Of a stretch of 57,789 nucleotides of DNA, positions 8,756 to 17,236 are shown in pieces. This DNA comes from Bacteroidota bacterium (lineage in GTDB: Bacteria > Bacteroidota > Bacteroidia > Chitinophagales > LD1). Made by a program: the position numbers and the translations under genes. Each line of letters opens with the position of its first letter. Positions within the stretch are counted from its first letter, which is position 1. The notes beneath the pieces are model-generated. The model was not told where the DNA came from and searched no databases. It saw nothing but the letters and a program-made list of their open reading frames with translations. The stretch is taken from the NCBI GenBank assembly GCA_947476645.1, contig CANJRM010000011.1:1-57789 (forward strand), read 5' to 3'.

Positions 8756-8892
8756 AGTTATTTAATGTTCGGTTAACAGATACGTTTCGAAAATAGTAAT
8801 TGTTCGAGGCAGGCAAAACGATTTCATCTGCTCGCAAATGATTTCAAACAGTTCATGAGAAAGAGATTTTTCTATCTTGCTTTTAGTTCCTT

Positions 8893-9450
8893 ATGGAAAA
8901 TAATTCGAAAGCATATACCGATAAACAAAAAGATGTGGCGAAATTTTTTGCCAAGCTTCTTGTTATTTGGGTTTCGTGGAAAGTAATTCTGTTTGTGTTG
9001 GGTGTAGAAAGTAAACCAATCAGCGAAAGATTTTTTCCGCGGGTAAGCACCGAGTGGGAATACCTCAATAATGAAGTTCGTTGGATTGTATTAGATGGTG
9101 CCGAAACAGTACTTAACGCATTAGGTTACTCCACCGAAAACAGCGGCTACCTCCTCAACATAAAAGATAAACAAGGCATTGCACTTGGCAATTACTGCCT
9201 CGGCTTTCAACTGATGTATTATTTCATTATGCTGGTAATTATTGCGCCATTCGGTTTCATCAAAAAAATTCTTGCATCTGTTTCGGGCATTTTCATCACC
9301 ATCTTTTTAAACATCTTTCGCATAGCTGCACTTTGCTGGTTAGTGGTTTATCATCCATCACTCATGGCTATCAGTCACGATTATATTTTCAATATAGTAG
9401 TGCTGGGTGTGCTGATGGTTTTTTATTTTTTTCTGGTTCGCAAAAAGTAA
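8893..9450 (+). CDS. Exosortase/archaeosortase family transpeptidase (Bacteroidota type)
   Basis: 185 residues, start ATG 8893. An integral membrane protein with about five segments (LLVIWVSWKVILFVLGV; LMYYFIMLVIIAPFGFI; VSGIFITIFLNIFRIAAL; CWLVVYHPSLM; IFNIVVLGVLMVFYFFLV). The exosortase catalytic triad is visible: Cys in 'GNYCLGFQLM', Arg in 'LNIFRIAALCW' and His in 'AISHDYIFN'. The length fits the short Bacteroidota XrtF/XrtN-like group rather than the longer proteobacterial EpsH type. Exosortases cleave and transfer proteins carrying a C-terminal PEP-CTERM-like tripartite signal. No such target protein and no exosortase-F-associated gene is next to it; the next gene is mtgA 50 bases downstream, which fits a cell-envelope role. 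Which subgroup it belongs to I cannot settle by eye. Confidence 0.87.
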   Translation: MENNSKAYTDKQKDVAKFFAKLLVIWVSWKVILFVLGVESKPISERFFPRVSTEWEYLNNEVRWIVLDGAETVLNALGYSTENSGYLLNIKDKQGIALGNYCLGFQLMYYFIMLVIIAPFGFIKKILASVSGIFITIFLNIFRIAALCWLVVYHPSLMAISHDYIFNIVVLGVLMVFYFFLVRKK

Positions 9451-9500
9451 AACCGTTTCTTCCTTTAGCTGCTTTGTTATTTTAGCCGCAACAGAATTTC

Positions 9501-10217
9501 ATGCTCAAAAAAATTCGTCAGTTTCTTTTCAAAGCCATGTTATGGTTCTTTGGTATTACCATAGGCACGGTTATTCTTTTTCGTTTTGTGCCGGTGCCAT
9601 TTACCCTTTTAATGTTGCAGCGTTGTGTGGAGCAGCAGTTCGATTCGAAAGATATGAAGTTGAAAAAAGACTGGGTTGACCTCAAAGACATTTCTAACAA
9701 AATGCAATTAGCGGTGGTGTGCAGCGAAGACCAGAATTTTCTTTTTCACCACGGTTTCGATTTCAACGCTATTGAGAAGGCGATGAAATATAACGAGAAA
9801 CAACAGAAAAGAAAAAAGCACCGCACCCGCGGAGCTTCCACTATTTCGCAACAAACCGCCAAGAATGCTTTTCTGTTTCCCGCGCGTAATTTTATTCGCA
9901 AGGGTTTGGAAGTTTACTTCACCGCCCTCATCGAAATTTTCTGGAGCAAGCAGCGCATTATGGAAGTTTACCTCAACGTAATTGAAATGGGTGATGGTAT
10001 TTACGGGGTGGAAGCTGCTTCGCAAACCTATTTTCATAAACACGCAAAAAATTTATCGCAAGCCGAAGCCGCACGTATAGCCGCCTGCCTGCCCAACCCT
10101 ATTAAGTTTAATGCCGGCTCTCCCACATCTTACGTTTTAAAACGCGAAGCATTCATCAGCAATCAAATGAGTTTGTGGGGCGGTGTGTTGAATTACGATA
10201 TGGGGGAAGACGATTAA
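9501..10217 (+). CDS. mtgA: Monofunctional biosynthetic peptidoglycan transglycosylase
   Basis: 238 residues. One N-terminal membrane anchor (MLWFFGITIGTVILFRFVPV), then a GT51 domain. It polymerises lipid II into glycan strands on the periplasmic face. The motifs are complete: 'AVVCSEDQNFLFHHGFD' (catalytic Glu, normally EDxxFxxHxG), 'RGASTISQQTAKNAFL', 'RKGLEVYFTALIEIFWSKQRIMEVYLNVIEMG' (second Glu region), 'GIYGVEAASQTYFHKHAKNLSQAEAARIAACLPNP'. The length is normal for MtgA, with no penicillin-binding domain. It follows the exosortase-like gene in the same direction and is separated from the S41 protease gene by the 21-bp array at 10216-10404, which starts over its last codons. Confidence 0.95.
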   Translation: MLKKIRQFLFKAMLWFFGITIGTVILFRFVPVPFTLLMLQRCVEQQFDSKDMKLKKDWVDLKDISNKMQLAVVCSEDQNFLFHHGFDFNAIEKAMKYNEKQQKRKKHRTRGASTISQQTAKNAFLFPARNFIRKGLEVYFTALIEIFWSKQRIMEVYLNVIEMGDGIYGVEAASQTYFHKHAKNLSQAEAARIAACLPNPIKFNAGSPTSYVLKREAFISNQMSLWGGVLNYDMGEDD

Positions 10218-10404
10218 CACATGATGCTTTAGCTTTCACCAACCATTGGTGAAGTCTGACCAATGACTGGTTAAGCTTGACAGACCATCGGTTAAGCCTG
10301 ACAGATGACCGGTTAAGCTTGACCAACCATTGGTTAAGCCTGACAGATGACCGGTTAAGCTTGACAGACCATCGGTTAAGCCTGACCGATGACCTGTCAA
10401 ATGA
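10216..10404. repeat. 21-bp tandem repeat array (9 units) between mtgA and the S41 protease gene
   Basis: Units begin at 10216, 10237, 10258 and so on to 10384, each exactly 21 bases. Typical units are GACAGACCATCGGTTAAGCC+T and GACAGATGACCGGTTAAGCT+T, and the two types tend to alternate. Several contain a dyad: CACCAA-CCA-TTGGTG at 10237, AACCATTGGTT at 10325, ACCGGT at 10307 and 10349. The array is open in several frames because 21 is a multiple of three. It begins at the mtgA stop codon, so it forms the 3' UTR of mtgA. About 130 bases of unremarkable A+T-rich DNA follow before the S41 gene. Confidence 0.9.
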
Positions 10405-10505
10405 ACAAGCTTCCTGATTTTCAATCAAAAGCTGTTGTTTGTTAGTGTTTTCGCACTTTTTCCGCTAAATCATCTTAACACTCCATCTCAAGAACTCATA
10501 AATTA

Positions 10506-10513
10506 TATTTTTG
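10506..10513 (+). promoter_or_regulatory. Candidate -7 promoter box of the S41 protease gene
   Basis: TATTTTTG fits the Bacteroidota -7 consensus TAnnTTTG exactly and lies 17 bases before the ATG. No clear TTTG -33 box stands at the expected distance. Confidence 0.45.
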
Positions 10514-10530
10514 CCGCCTCAAATTGAATA

Positions 10531-12162
10531 ATGAACCAACCTGACGAACAACTTCCGCCTAACTCTTTCCGCAAACAAATTTCTTCCAATCCTTACACTC
10601 CTTTTATATATGCCATCATTTTGGCCTTTGGCGTAATGCTGGGTTTTGTGGTTAATACGATTACCAACGGTAAACAAACCATTGCCCAAGGCAGCTACGA
10701 TAAAATTTTGGACATACTCAATTACATTGATGTAAAGTATGTTGACACTACCAACCGCACCCAGTTAATGGATAAAACCATTGACAAAATGCTCTCGAAC
10801 CTCGACCCGCATTCTGTTTACATTCCGGCAAGCGACCTCAGCGAAACCAACGAATCGCTCGAAGGAAATTTTGAAGGCGTAGGAATCGAATTCTTTATTG
10901 TGCAGGACACCATTACCGTAGTTACTGCCATCTCAGGAGGGCCATCAGAAACAGTGGGCATTAAAGCCGGTGACCGTATTATTAAGATTAACGACAGCAT
11001 CGTTGCCGGAATAAAAATTAAAGACACCGAAGTAAAACACCGCCTGCGCGGGCCAAAAGCCACTAAGGTGAAAGTATCTATCCTTCGCAGCGGCATAAGT
11101 AAGTTGCTCGATTTTGAAATTACCCGCGCACAAATTCCACTCTATAGTATTGAAGCTGCATTTATGTTGAATGCAGAAGTGGGATACATCCGCATCAATA
11201 CCTTCAGTTCTACCACACACAAAGAATTTGTGCAGAAATTTTCTGAGCTGAAAGAGAAAGGTTTGAAAAAATTAGTGCTCGACCTTCGCGATAACCCGGG
11301 TGGATATTTACAGGCAGCAACCATGCTGGCCGATGAATTTATTCCTGGCGAAAGGTTGTTGGTTTACACCAAAGGCAAAGCTTATGAGCGTCAGGATTAC
11401 TTAGCGGGCAAAGAAGGTTTGTTTGAAAAAGGCGATTTAGTAGTGCTCATCAATCAAGGTTCTGCTTCTGCAAGCGAAATTCTTTCAGGTGCTATTCAGG
11501 ATTGGGACCGCGGAACCATTATCGGCAGAACTTCTTTCGGAAAAGGTTTGGTGCAGGAGCAATACGAACTGCGCGATGGCTCGGCTATTCGTTTAACCAT
11601 TGCCCGTTACTACACGCCATCGGGCAGAAGCATTCAGCGCTCTTACGAAAAAGGAAACGAAGAATACTACAACGATATTTACGAGCGCTACATGCGTGGC
11701 GAATTTGTGCATGAAGATTCTATTCATTCAAAAGATACTACGGTTTACAAAACATCGAAAGGCAGAAGAGTGTTTGGTGGTGGCGGAATTCGTCCCGATA
11801 TTTTTGTGCCAATAGATACCTCGGGCGAAAACGAAGGATTCTACACGCTCCTTTCTTCTGCCCGCGAATTCGTTTACAAATATTTTTCGCAGCATGCCGA
11901 AAAATTGAGCAGCTACAAAACCAAAGAAAATTTCAGTAACCAATTTGAAGTAACCAGCGAAATGATGAATGAATTCTATGCATTTGCCGAAGCTAAAGGT
12001 TTAAAACGCGATGCTGTAAAAGAGAAGAAATACGAAGCCAAGCTAAAGTTGAACCTCAAAGCTTTCATAGCCAAACAACTCTGGAAAATGGATGGCTACT
12101 ACTACATAGCCAACACCGATGACAAGGTATTGAAAGTGGCGTTGGATAAATTAGCGAATTGA
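10531..12162 (+). CDS. S41-family C-terminal processing peptidase (CtpA/Prc type)
   Basis: 543 residues. N-terminal membrane segment (FIYAIILAFGVMLGFVVNTI) anchors it with the bulk in the periplasm. Then an N-terminal helical region ('ILDILNYIDVKYVDTTNRTQL', 'LSNLDPHSVYIPASDL'), a PDZ domain ('GVGIEFFIVQDTITVVTAIS', 'GIKAGDRIIKINDSIVAG'), and the S41 core: 'VGYIRINTFSSTTHKEF', 'LVLDLRDNPGGYLQAA', the nucleophile Ser in 'NQGSASASEILSGAIQD' and the general-base Lys in 'GRTSFGKGLVQ'. Such enzymes trim the C-termini of envelope proteins. The length (543) is typical for Bacteroidota, with an extra C-terminal domain of about 130 residues. Its 3' end overlaps the convergent coaE by 12 bases. Confidence 0.93.
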   Translation: MNQPDEQLPPNSFRKQISSNPYTPFIYAIILAFGVMLGFVVNTITNGKQTIAQGSYDKILDILNYIDVKYVDTTNRTQLMDKTIDKMLSNLDPHSVYIPASDLSETNESLEGNFEGVGIEFFIVQDTITVVTAISGGPSETVGIKAGDRIIKINDSIVAGIKIKDTEVKHRLRGPKATKVKVSILRSGISKLLDFEITRAQIPLYSIEAAFMLNAEVGYIRINTFSSTTHKEFVQKFSELKEKGLKKLVLDLRDNPGGYLQAATMLADEFIPGERLLVYTKGKAYERQDYLAGKEGLFEKGDLVVLINQGSASASEILSGAIQDWDRGTIIGRTSFGKGLVQEQYELRDGSAIRLTIARYYTPSGRSIQRSYEKGNEEYYNDIYERYMRGEFVHEDSIHSKDTTVYKTSKGRRVFGGGGIRPDIFVPIDTSGENEGFYTLLSSAREFVYKYFSQHAEKLSSYKTKENFSNQFEVTSEMMNEFYAFAEAKGLKRDAVKEKKYEAKLKLNLKAFIAKQLWKMDGYYYIANTDDKVLKVALDKLAN

Positions 12163-12777
12163 TTCTAGCAGACTCTGATGAATCTTCTCCACCTGCTTTT
12201 GTAAATGTGCAGTGTCCTTGTTGTTATGAATTACAAAATCGGCAAGCTTAACTTTTTCTTCTTCTGCCATTTGATTGCGCACCCGCGCCATCACTTCTTC
12301 AATCGAAGTTTGGTCGCGCTCACTCACGCGCTTCATACGCAAATCTAAAGGCGCAGTCACCACAATCAGTTTATCGAGCTTCTTACTAGAACCGCTTTCA
12401 ATCAACAGCGCGGCTTCTTTCAAAATATACGGAACCAGTTTCACTCGCTGCTCTTCTGCCCATCGTTCATTATCATGAAAAACGGCAGGGTGCACCAGCG
12501 AGTTCAAAATCATCAACAGCGGCTTATTATTAAAAACCTTATCGGCTAAAACTTTTCGGTTCAGCTTTCCATTTTCATAAACATCCTCCCCAAAATTTTT
12601 CTTGATTTCATCAATCAGATAATGCTCGTGCTGCATTAAAAACTTCGCGCGCTCATCGGCATAATAAACCGGAATGCCCAGCTGCTCAAACATTTTACAG
12701 GCAGTAGTTTTGCCGCTGCCTATTCCTCCGGTAATTCCAACTTTAAGCACTTGATGGTGTATTATTTTGCGTTTCAA
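12151..12777 (-). CDS. coaE: Dephospho-CoA kinase
   Basis: 208 residues. It catalyses the last step of coenzyme A synthesis, phosphorylating the 3'-OH of dephospho-CoA with ATP in the cytoplasm. P-loop 'VGITGGIGSGKTTACKMFE' (about residues 12-30), 'GIPVYYADERAKFLM' substrate loop, 'HPAVFHDNERW' and the LID region 'VSERDQTSIEEVMARVRNQM'. An initial MKRKIIHHQVL precedes the usual start of the family, so a start a few codons later cannot be excluded. It is the third gene of a leftward set DUF1573-yajC-coaE common in Bacteroidota (often led by nusB, absent here), with 167 bases and a palindromic repeat between yajC and coaE. Confidence 0.95.
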   Translation of the reverse strand: MKRKIIHHQVLKVGITGGIGSGKTTACKMFEQLGIPVYYADERAKFLMQHEHYLIDEIKKNFGEDVYENGKLNRKVLADKVFNNKPLLMILNSLVHPAVFHDNERWAEEQRVKLVPYILKEAALLIESGSSKKLDKLIVVTAPLDLRMKRVSERDQTSIEEVMARVRNQMAEEEKVKLADFVIHNNKDTAHLQKQVEKIHQSLLESIR

Positions 12778-12855
12778 AGGAAGGTGGTTTTTCTTTAAAC
12801 GAAAAACACTCCTTTAAAATTGTGCGAAAGAGAATGATAATGAGAAAAGGCTTGT

Positions 12856-12918
12856 TGTCACCCTGAGCTTGTCGAAGGGTTTTGAAGAGAACGATGCTTC
12901 GACAAGCTCAGCATGACA
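12856..12918. repeat. Palindromic interspersed repeat between yajC and coaE
   Basis: The arm TGTCACCCTGAGCTTGTCGA(AG) at 12856-12877 is matched by the reverse-complementary arm (CT)TCGACAAGCTCAGCATGACA at 12897-12918, with about 20 bases between. The imperfect inverted repeat of 22-bp arms could form a long hairpin within the yajC-coaE spacer. The same 'cctgagcttgtcgaag' motif is familiar as an interspersed palindrome in many bacterial genomes; only one copy is in this window. Confidence 0.8.
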
Positions 12919-12944
12919 TTTCTCTTATCACAAATCAAACTGTA

Positions 12945-13244
12945 TTACGCCTTTACTTCTTCCTTCTTCTCAGCAGGATATGCCTGCAAGGTCATTTCCA
13001 TACTGATTCCTGATTTCTCAATGCGGATTTTTACATTGGTATCTACCTCAAGTAACACACTGCCGTTGTCCTCTACCTTAATGATTTTCCCGTGAATGCC
13101 GCCTGTGGTTACCACACGCGCACCTTTTTCAATAGCCACCACAAACGCAGCTTGCTCCTTGGCTTTTTTCGCCTGCGGGCGAATGAAGAAAAACCAGATA
13201 ACGACTAAAAGCGCTCCGTAAAATACAATGATAATTGGGTCCAT
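12945..13244 (-). CDS. yajC: Preprotein translocase subunit YajC
   Basis: 99 residues, an accessory of the SecYEG-SecDF translocon in the inner membrane. A single N-terminal membrane helix (IIIVFYGALLVVIWFFFIRPQ), the hallmark 'RPQAKKAKEQ' directly after it, and an SH3-like cytoplasmic part ('GARVVTTGGIHGKIIKVEDN', 'VLLEVDTNVKIRIEKSGI'). Normal length. Second gene of the leftward DUF1573-yajC-coaE set, 33 bases after the DUF1573 gene. Confidence 0.95.
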   Translation of the reverse strand: MDPIIIVFYGALLVVIWFFFIRPQAKKAKEQAAFVVAIEKGARVVTTGGIHGKIIKVEDNGSVLLEVDTNVKIRIEKSGISMEMTLQAYPAEKKEEVKA

Positions 13245-13277
13245 TTCTTAATTGTTGATGAATGATTGAGGCAAATA

Positions 13278-13715
13278 TTATTCTTTCTCTTTTACAAAAC
13301 CTTTGAGGTAAAGCATTTCGTTTCGCTTGAGGGTGTTGCACACCAGGGTTACAGTTTTGTTTTGTTCGTCCTTTTTACCGGCCGAGTTAAAAGTTACTTT
13401 AATAGTAGCTATATCACCGGGCTTAACCACATCTTTAGGATACTCGGGCACCGTGCAACCGCATGAACCAAAGGCATTGGCAATAAACAAACTTTTATTA
13501 CCCACGTTTTTAATCCGGAAACTGTGCTGCACCTTATCGCCTTCGTTAATCGTATCGAAAACAAAAGTAGAAGAGTCCATGAAAGCTATTTCAGTAGTGT
13601 CTTTGATTAATTCCGGTTCAAGTTTAGCACCCGGAGGAAGTTCTCCCTTTTTGCGGCACGAGAAAATACCAAGAACCAGAACGAAAGATAAAGCGATAAC
13701 AAATATTTTTTTCAT
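13278..13715 (-). CDS. DUF1573 lipoprotein
   Basis: 145 residues from the ATG at 13713-13715 (MKKIFVIALSFVLVLGIFSC); a further ten codons upstream are open but would put MEIEITFAPA before the signal peptide, so I reject them. Lipobox LGIFSC. The mature domain carries the DUF1573 landmarks 'FVFDTINEGDKVQHSFRIKNVGNKSL', 'FGSCGCTVPEYPKDVVKPGD' with the conserved SCGCT, and 'IKVTFNSAGKKDEQNKTVTL', an Ig-like MSP/ASH-type beta domain. Function is unknown; it is almost always next to yajC in this phylum. It is divergent from the large T9SS protein at 13849. Confidence 0.9.
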   Translation of the reverse strand: MKKIFVIALSFVLVLGIFSCRKKGELPPGAKLEPELIKDTTEIAFMDSSTFVFDTINEGDKVQHSFRIKNVGNKSLFIANAFGSCGCTVPEYPKDVVKPGDIATIKVTFNSAGKKDEQNKTVTLVCNTLKRNEMLYLKGFVKEKE

Positions 13716-13848
13716 AGCGGGGGCAAAAGTAATTTCAATCTCCAAACTACAAACTTTTGTTCCCGCCTATCGTTTCTATTTTAACGTTGATTTTATTTTC
13801 TGTTTTAGTTCCGTGGTATTCATTTCCCTTTTCCGTATTTTGCCCCCG

Positions 13849-16641
13849 ATGAATTTCTCCCGAAAACATTTTCTCTTTTTCTTTTTCCTCATTCTCGCTT
13901 TCGGCAAATCTGCTTATGCTACCCACTACCGCGCAGGAGAAGTTATCTATAAACTGATTGGCAATTTTCAATACGAGGTAACTATAATTACCTATACCAA
14001 ATATGACCAGAACAGCATACCAGCGGATAGAGATACTGTGACTATTGATTGGGGTGATGGAACAATTCAAACACTCCAAAGAAATAACGGACCCGATGTT
14101 GACCCGCCTAATGGCGTTCCTGACGGAGTTATTATTACTACTGTGCCAATAAACATCAAAAAGAATGAGTACAAAGGCACACATACTTATCCTGGAGTTC
14201 CACCACCGCCTAATCGTTTTTACATCATAAAATTTTACGATCAAAATCGTATTGACGGTATTAACAATATTGACAATGGCAACTCAGTTGACATTCCTTT
14301 TTTTGTAGAAGACACCTTGAAGTTTCCAACCGATTTAGCCAATATCGGATTCAACACCTCTCCTATCCTTTTATATCCTCCAATAGATTACGCTAATCTG
14401 AATGATACATTTTATCACAACCCTTTAGCTTATGACCCCGATGGCGATAGTTTAGATTTTCAATTGGTTGCTTGCTTGCAAGACCATAATCAGCAAGTTC
14501 CTGTTTATTCATTTCCTGACCAATATTGCACAGCGCAAGGAGTTCCGAATAATACGTTCACTATCGACCGCCATACAGGGCAAATTGTTTGGGCAGTTCC
14601 TTGCCGCGTAGGTTTTTACAACATTGCTATTCTCATTCGCGAATTCAGAAACGGAATCAACCTCGGCACTTTGATTCGCGATATGCAAATCATTGTAGAT
14701 AATCAACCAAACGACCCGCCACAAATAACCGTGATACATGATACCTGTGTGCGTGCGGGAGAAAAACTAATTATACACGCCATTGCCCGCGACCCTAACA
14801 TAGGTCAACAAGTTACTATGACAGCCGATGGTGCACCATTTCATGTAACGAGTTCACCGGCTGTTTATAGTGCGGGGATAAGCGGAAATCCTACCAGCGG
14901 CACTTTTACCTGGCAAACCGATTGCAGCCACATTCAAAGTCAGAATTATGTCACTGCTTTCAGAGCTATTGATAATTATCAGGTGCCGCCATTGGTTGAT
15001 TTACAAACCTGGCAAATACACGTTATTGCGCCCCCACCTTTAAATCTTACGGCTGTTGCTTCTGCGCAAAAGGTGGTACTCAACTGGCAGAATCCTTATG
15101 TGTGCGCTTCCTCTTCTAACTTTCGTGGCTTTTCGGTTTGGCGCAAAATAGGTTGCGATAGTTTTACTTCAGATTATTGTGAAACAGGTTTAGCAGGACA
15201 TGGATACACAAAAATTACCGGAGCAAATATTTTTACTTACACCTATACTGATTTCACCACGCTTGTTGGTCAGCAATACAGTTACAGAATTGTAGCGCAC
15301 TTTGCCACGCTTTCTCCCAACGGTTTGTTTCTGTTAGATGCCAGCGAAAGTGTAGCAAGCGATGAAGTTTGTGTGTTTATGCCTATCAGCGTTCCAGTGA
15401 TTATTAATGTAGATGTTACACAAACCGATGTGGCTAATGGAAAAATTTATGTGCGGTGGATGAAACCATTAACTGGCGGAATCAATCTCGATACTATTCA
15501 AAATCCTCCACCATATCGTTTCGATTTATATCGCGGCAATGGTTTTAATTTTTCAAATCCTGTGTTGATTCATTCTTCTGCCGATGCCGCTTCTTATTCA
15601 GCTTTGATAGATACTGAATACACGGACACCAACATCAACACGAAAGATTCTGCCTTTACTTACAAAGTGTTTTTGTTTGCGAACAACGATACGGTAGGCC
15701 CAAGTGCTGCGGCATCTTCGGTTTATTTGAAAGTATTGTCAAGCGACCAGTCGCTTGTTTTAAACTGGCAGGAAAATGTTCCGTGGACAAACGACAGCTT
15801 TGCCATTTATCGCTTGAACAAAATCACTTCGCTCTTCGAAGCTATTGATACAACTTATACGCATTCTTACGTTGACACGGGGCTCATCAACGATTCTACT
15901 TATTGCTATTATGTGCAGGCGTATGGGCATTACACGGTGGCTGCATTTCCAAAACCGCTTATCAATAAATCGGAAGAAGCGTGCGGAATTCCTATTGATA
16001 CCACTGCACCTTGTCCGCCTGTGTTGAGCGTGCGAAACGATTGCGACCAGTTCAACGGTCAGCCGTGGACAGCTTCGCAGTTTATCAACTATTTAAGTTG
16101 GTCAATTCAAAACGATCCTTGCTCATTCGACATCAACCGCTACTATATTTATTACGGAAATGATTCTGCTTCTATGACTTTAATTGACAGCATACTTTCA
16201 AAAGATGATACTACTTACAATCATGTGCTGAAAGAAAGTCTTGCGGGTTGTTATGCTGTAACCGCGCTTGACCGCGTTGGAAACGAAAGCCGTTACAGCA
16301 ATGTATTCTGCATTGATAATTGTCCGTATTATATTTTGCCAAACACCTTTACACCAAATGGCGATGGACAGAATGATTTCTTCCATCCGTTTTATCCATA
16401 TCGCTTTGTTCCTAAAATTGAAATGAAAATTTACAATCGCTGGGGCGAAGAAGTATTCAATACCGAAGATCCCGAAATTCATTGGGATGGTAAAGACCAG
16501 AAGAGCGGCAAAGAATGCAGCGAAGGAGTTTATGTGTATGGTGGCTATTACTATGAGCAGCACCAAACCGGCTTAGTGCGCAAACCTTTAAGCGGTGAGA
16601 AAAAAGGCGGTGGGTTTATTCATTTGATGCGAGGGAAATAA
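13849..16641 (+). CDS. Large surface protein with T9SS type B (gliding-motility-associated) C-terminal domain
   Basis: 930 residues from ATG 13849 (MNFSRKHFLFFFFLILAFGKSAYA, a signal peptide). The same frame is open 174 codons further upstream, but that part is antisense to the DUF1573 gene and precedes the signal peptide, so it is rejected. The N-terminal region 'THYRAGEVIYKLIG' with 'VTIDWGDGT' is a beta-sandwich typical of large Bacteroidota surface proteins, followed by several fibronectin-like domains ('LNLTAVASAQKVVLNWQNPY', 'YLKVLSSDQSLVLNWQEN', 'YCYYVQAYG'). The last 95 residues ('YYILPNTFTPNGDGQNDFF', 'MKIYNRWGEEVFNTED', 'WDGKD', 'SEGVYVYGGYYYE') are the CHU_C / type B sorting domain that sends proteins through T9SS. 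Candidate adhesin; ligand unknown. It ends 3 bases before ribE. Confidence 0.92.
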   Translation: MNFSRKHFLFFFFLILAFGKSAYATHYRAGEVIYKLIGNFQYEVTIITYTKYDQNSIPADRDTVTIDWGDGTIQTLQRNNGPDVDPPNGVPDGVIITTVPINIKKNEYKGTHTYPGVPPPPNRFYIIKFYDQNRIDGINNIDNGNSVDIPFFVEDTLKFPTDLANIGFNTSPILLYPPIDYANLNDTFYHNPLAYDPDGDSLDFQLVACLQDHNQQVPVYSFPDQYCTAQGVPNNTFTIDRHTGQIVWAVPCRVGFYNIAILIREFRNGINLGTLIRDMQIIVDNQPNDPPQITVIHDTCVRAGEKLIIHAIARDPNIGQQVTMTADGAPFHVTSSPAVYSAGISGNPTSGTFTWQTDCSHIQSQNYVTAFRAIDNYQVPPLVDLQTWQIHVIAPPPLNLTAVASAQKVVLNWQNPYVCASSSNFRGFSVWRKIGCDSFTSDYCETGLAGHGYTKITGANIFTYTYTDFTTLVGQQYSYRIVAHFATLSPNGLFLLDASESVASDEVCVFMPISVPVIINVDVTQTDVANGKIYVRWMKPLTGGINLDTIQNPPPYRFDLYRGNGFNFSNPVLIHSSADAASYSALIDTEYTDTNINTKDSAFTYKVFLFANNDTVGPSAAASSVYLKVLSSDQSLVLNWQENVPWTNDSFAIYRLNKITSLFEAIDTTYTHSYVDTGLINDSTYCYYVQAYGHYTVAAFPKPLINKSEEACGIPIDTTAPCPPVLSVRNDCDQFNGQPWTASQFINYLSWSIQNDPCSFDINRYYIYYGNDSASMTLIDSILSKDDTTYNHVLKESLAGCYAVTALDRVGNESRYSNVFCIDNCPYYILPNTFTPNGDGQNDFFHPFYPYRFVPKIEMKIYNRWGEEVFNTEDPEIHWDGKDQKSGKECSEGVYVYGGYYYEQHQTGLVRKPLSGEKKGGGFIHLMRGK

Positions 16642-16644
16642 ATC

Positions 16645-17229
16645 ATGTTCACAGGAATAATTGAAACCATAGGAAAAGTAGTTGACTTAAAAAGAGAAGA
16701 TTCCAATCTTCATCTCACCATTCAATCTTCCATTTCACACGAATTAAAAATTGATCAAAGTGTTTCGCATAATGGCGTTTGCTTAACAGTGGTTGATGTA
16801 AATGCAAATACTCATCGTGTAACGGCTATTGATGAAACCTTGAAGAAGACAAACCTCGGAGCTTTGCAAATTGGCGATGAAGTAAACTTAGAACGTTGTA
16901 CAAAAGTTGGTGATAGATTCGATGGTCATATTGTGCAGGGGCATGTTGACCAAACAAGAGAGTGTATTTCTGTTCAAGAACAAAACGGAAGTTGGCTGTA
17001 TACTTTCAAATACCTGCCATCAAAACAAAACATAGTTGTAGAAAAAGGGTCCATCTGCATAAACGGAATTTCACTTACTGCCTTCAATGCAAAAGATGAT
17101 TTGTTCTCCGTAGCAATTATTCCTTATACCTACGAACACACCAACATCAAGCAAGTGAAGAAAGGTTCTTTAGTAAATCTTGAGTTTGATATTATTGGGA
17201 AGTATGTAGCGAGAATGATGGAGTTCTGA
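16645..17229 (+). CDS. ribE: Riboflavin synthase (alpha subunit)
   Basis: 194 residues, two tandem lumazine-binding domains (about 1-95 and 96-194). It dismutates two 6,7-dimethyl-8-ribityllumazine molecules into riboflavin plus a pyrimidine. N-terminal 'MFTGIIETIGKVVDL' is the family signature. 'VSHNGVCLTVVDV' and the second-domain counterpart 'GSICINGISLTAFNA' each carry the conserved NG(V/I)(C/S)LT motif; 'GDRFDGHIVQGHVDQT' joins the domains. Length is typical (about 195-200). The initiator Met starts 3 bases after the T9SS protein's stop codon, so it may be co-transcribed, which is an odd pairing. No FMN riboswitch precedes it. Convergent with the Sua5 gene, 7 bases apart. Confidence 0.96.
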   Translation: MFTGIIETIGKVVDLKREDSNLHLTIQSSISHELKIDQSVSHNGVCLTVVDVNANTHRVTAIDETLKKTNLGALQIGDEVNLERCTKVGDRFDGHIVQGHVDQTRECISVQEQNGSWLYTFKYLPSKQNIVVEKGSICINGISLTAFNAKDDLFSVAIIPYTYEHTNIKQVKKGSLVNLEFDIIGKYVARMMEF

Positions 17230-17236
17230 CCCCATC

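Noticed and set aside
10156-10428. Leftward frame encoding RSSVRLN/RWSVKLN heptapeptides
   Set aside because: It lies over the 21-bp array and runs into mtgA antisense; explained by the repeat.
13327-13848. Upstream extension of the T9SS type B protein
   Set aside because: It overlaps the DUF1573 gene on the other strand and would put 174 residues before a clear signal peptide.
16620-16645. FMN riboswitch before ribE
   Set aside because: Only 3 bases separate ribE from the preceding gene, so no room for an RFN element.
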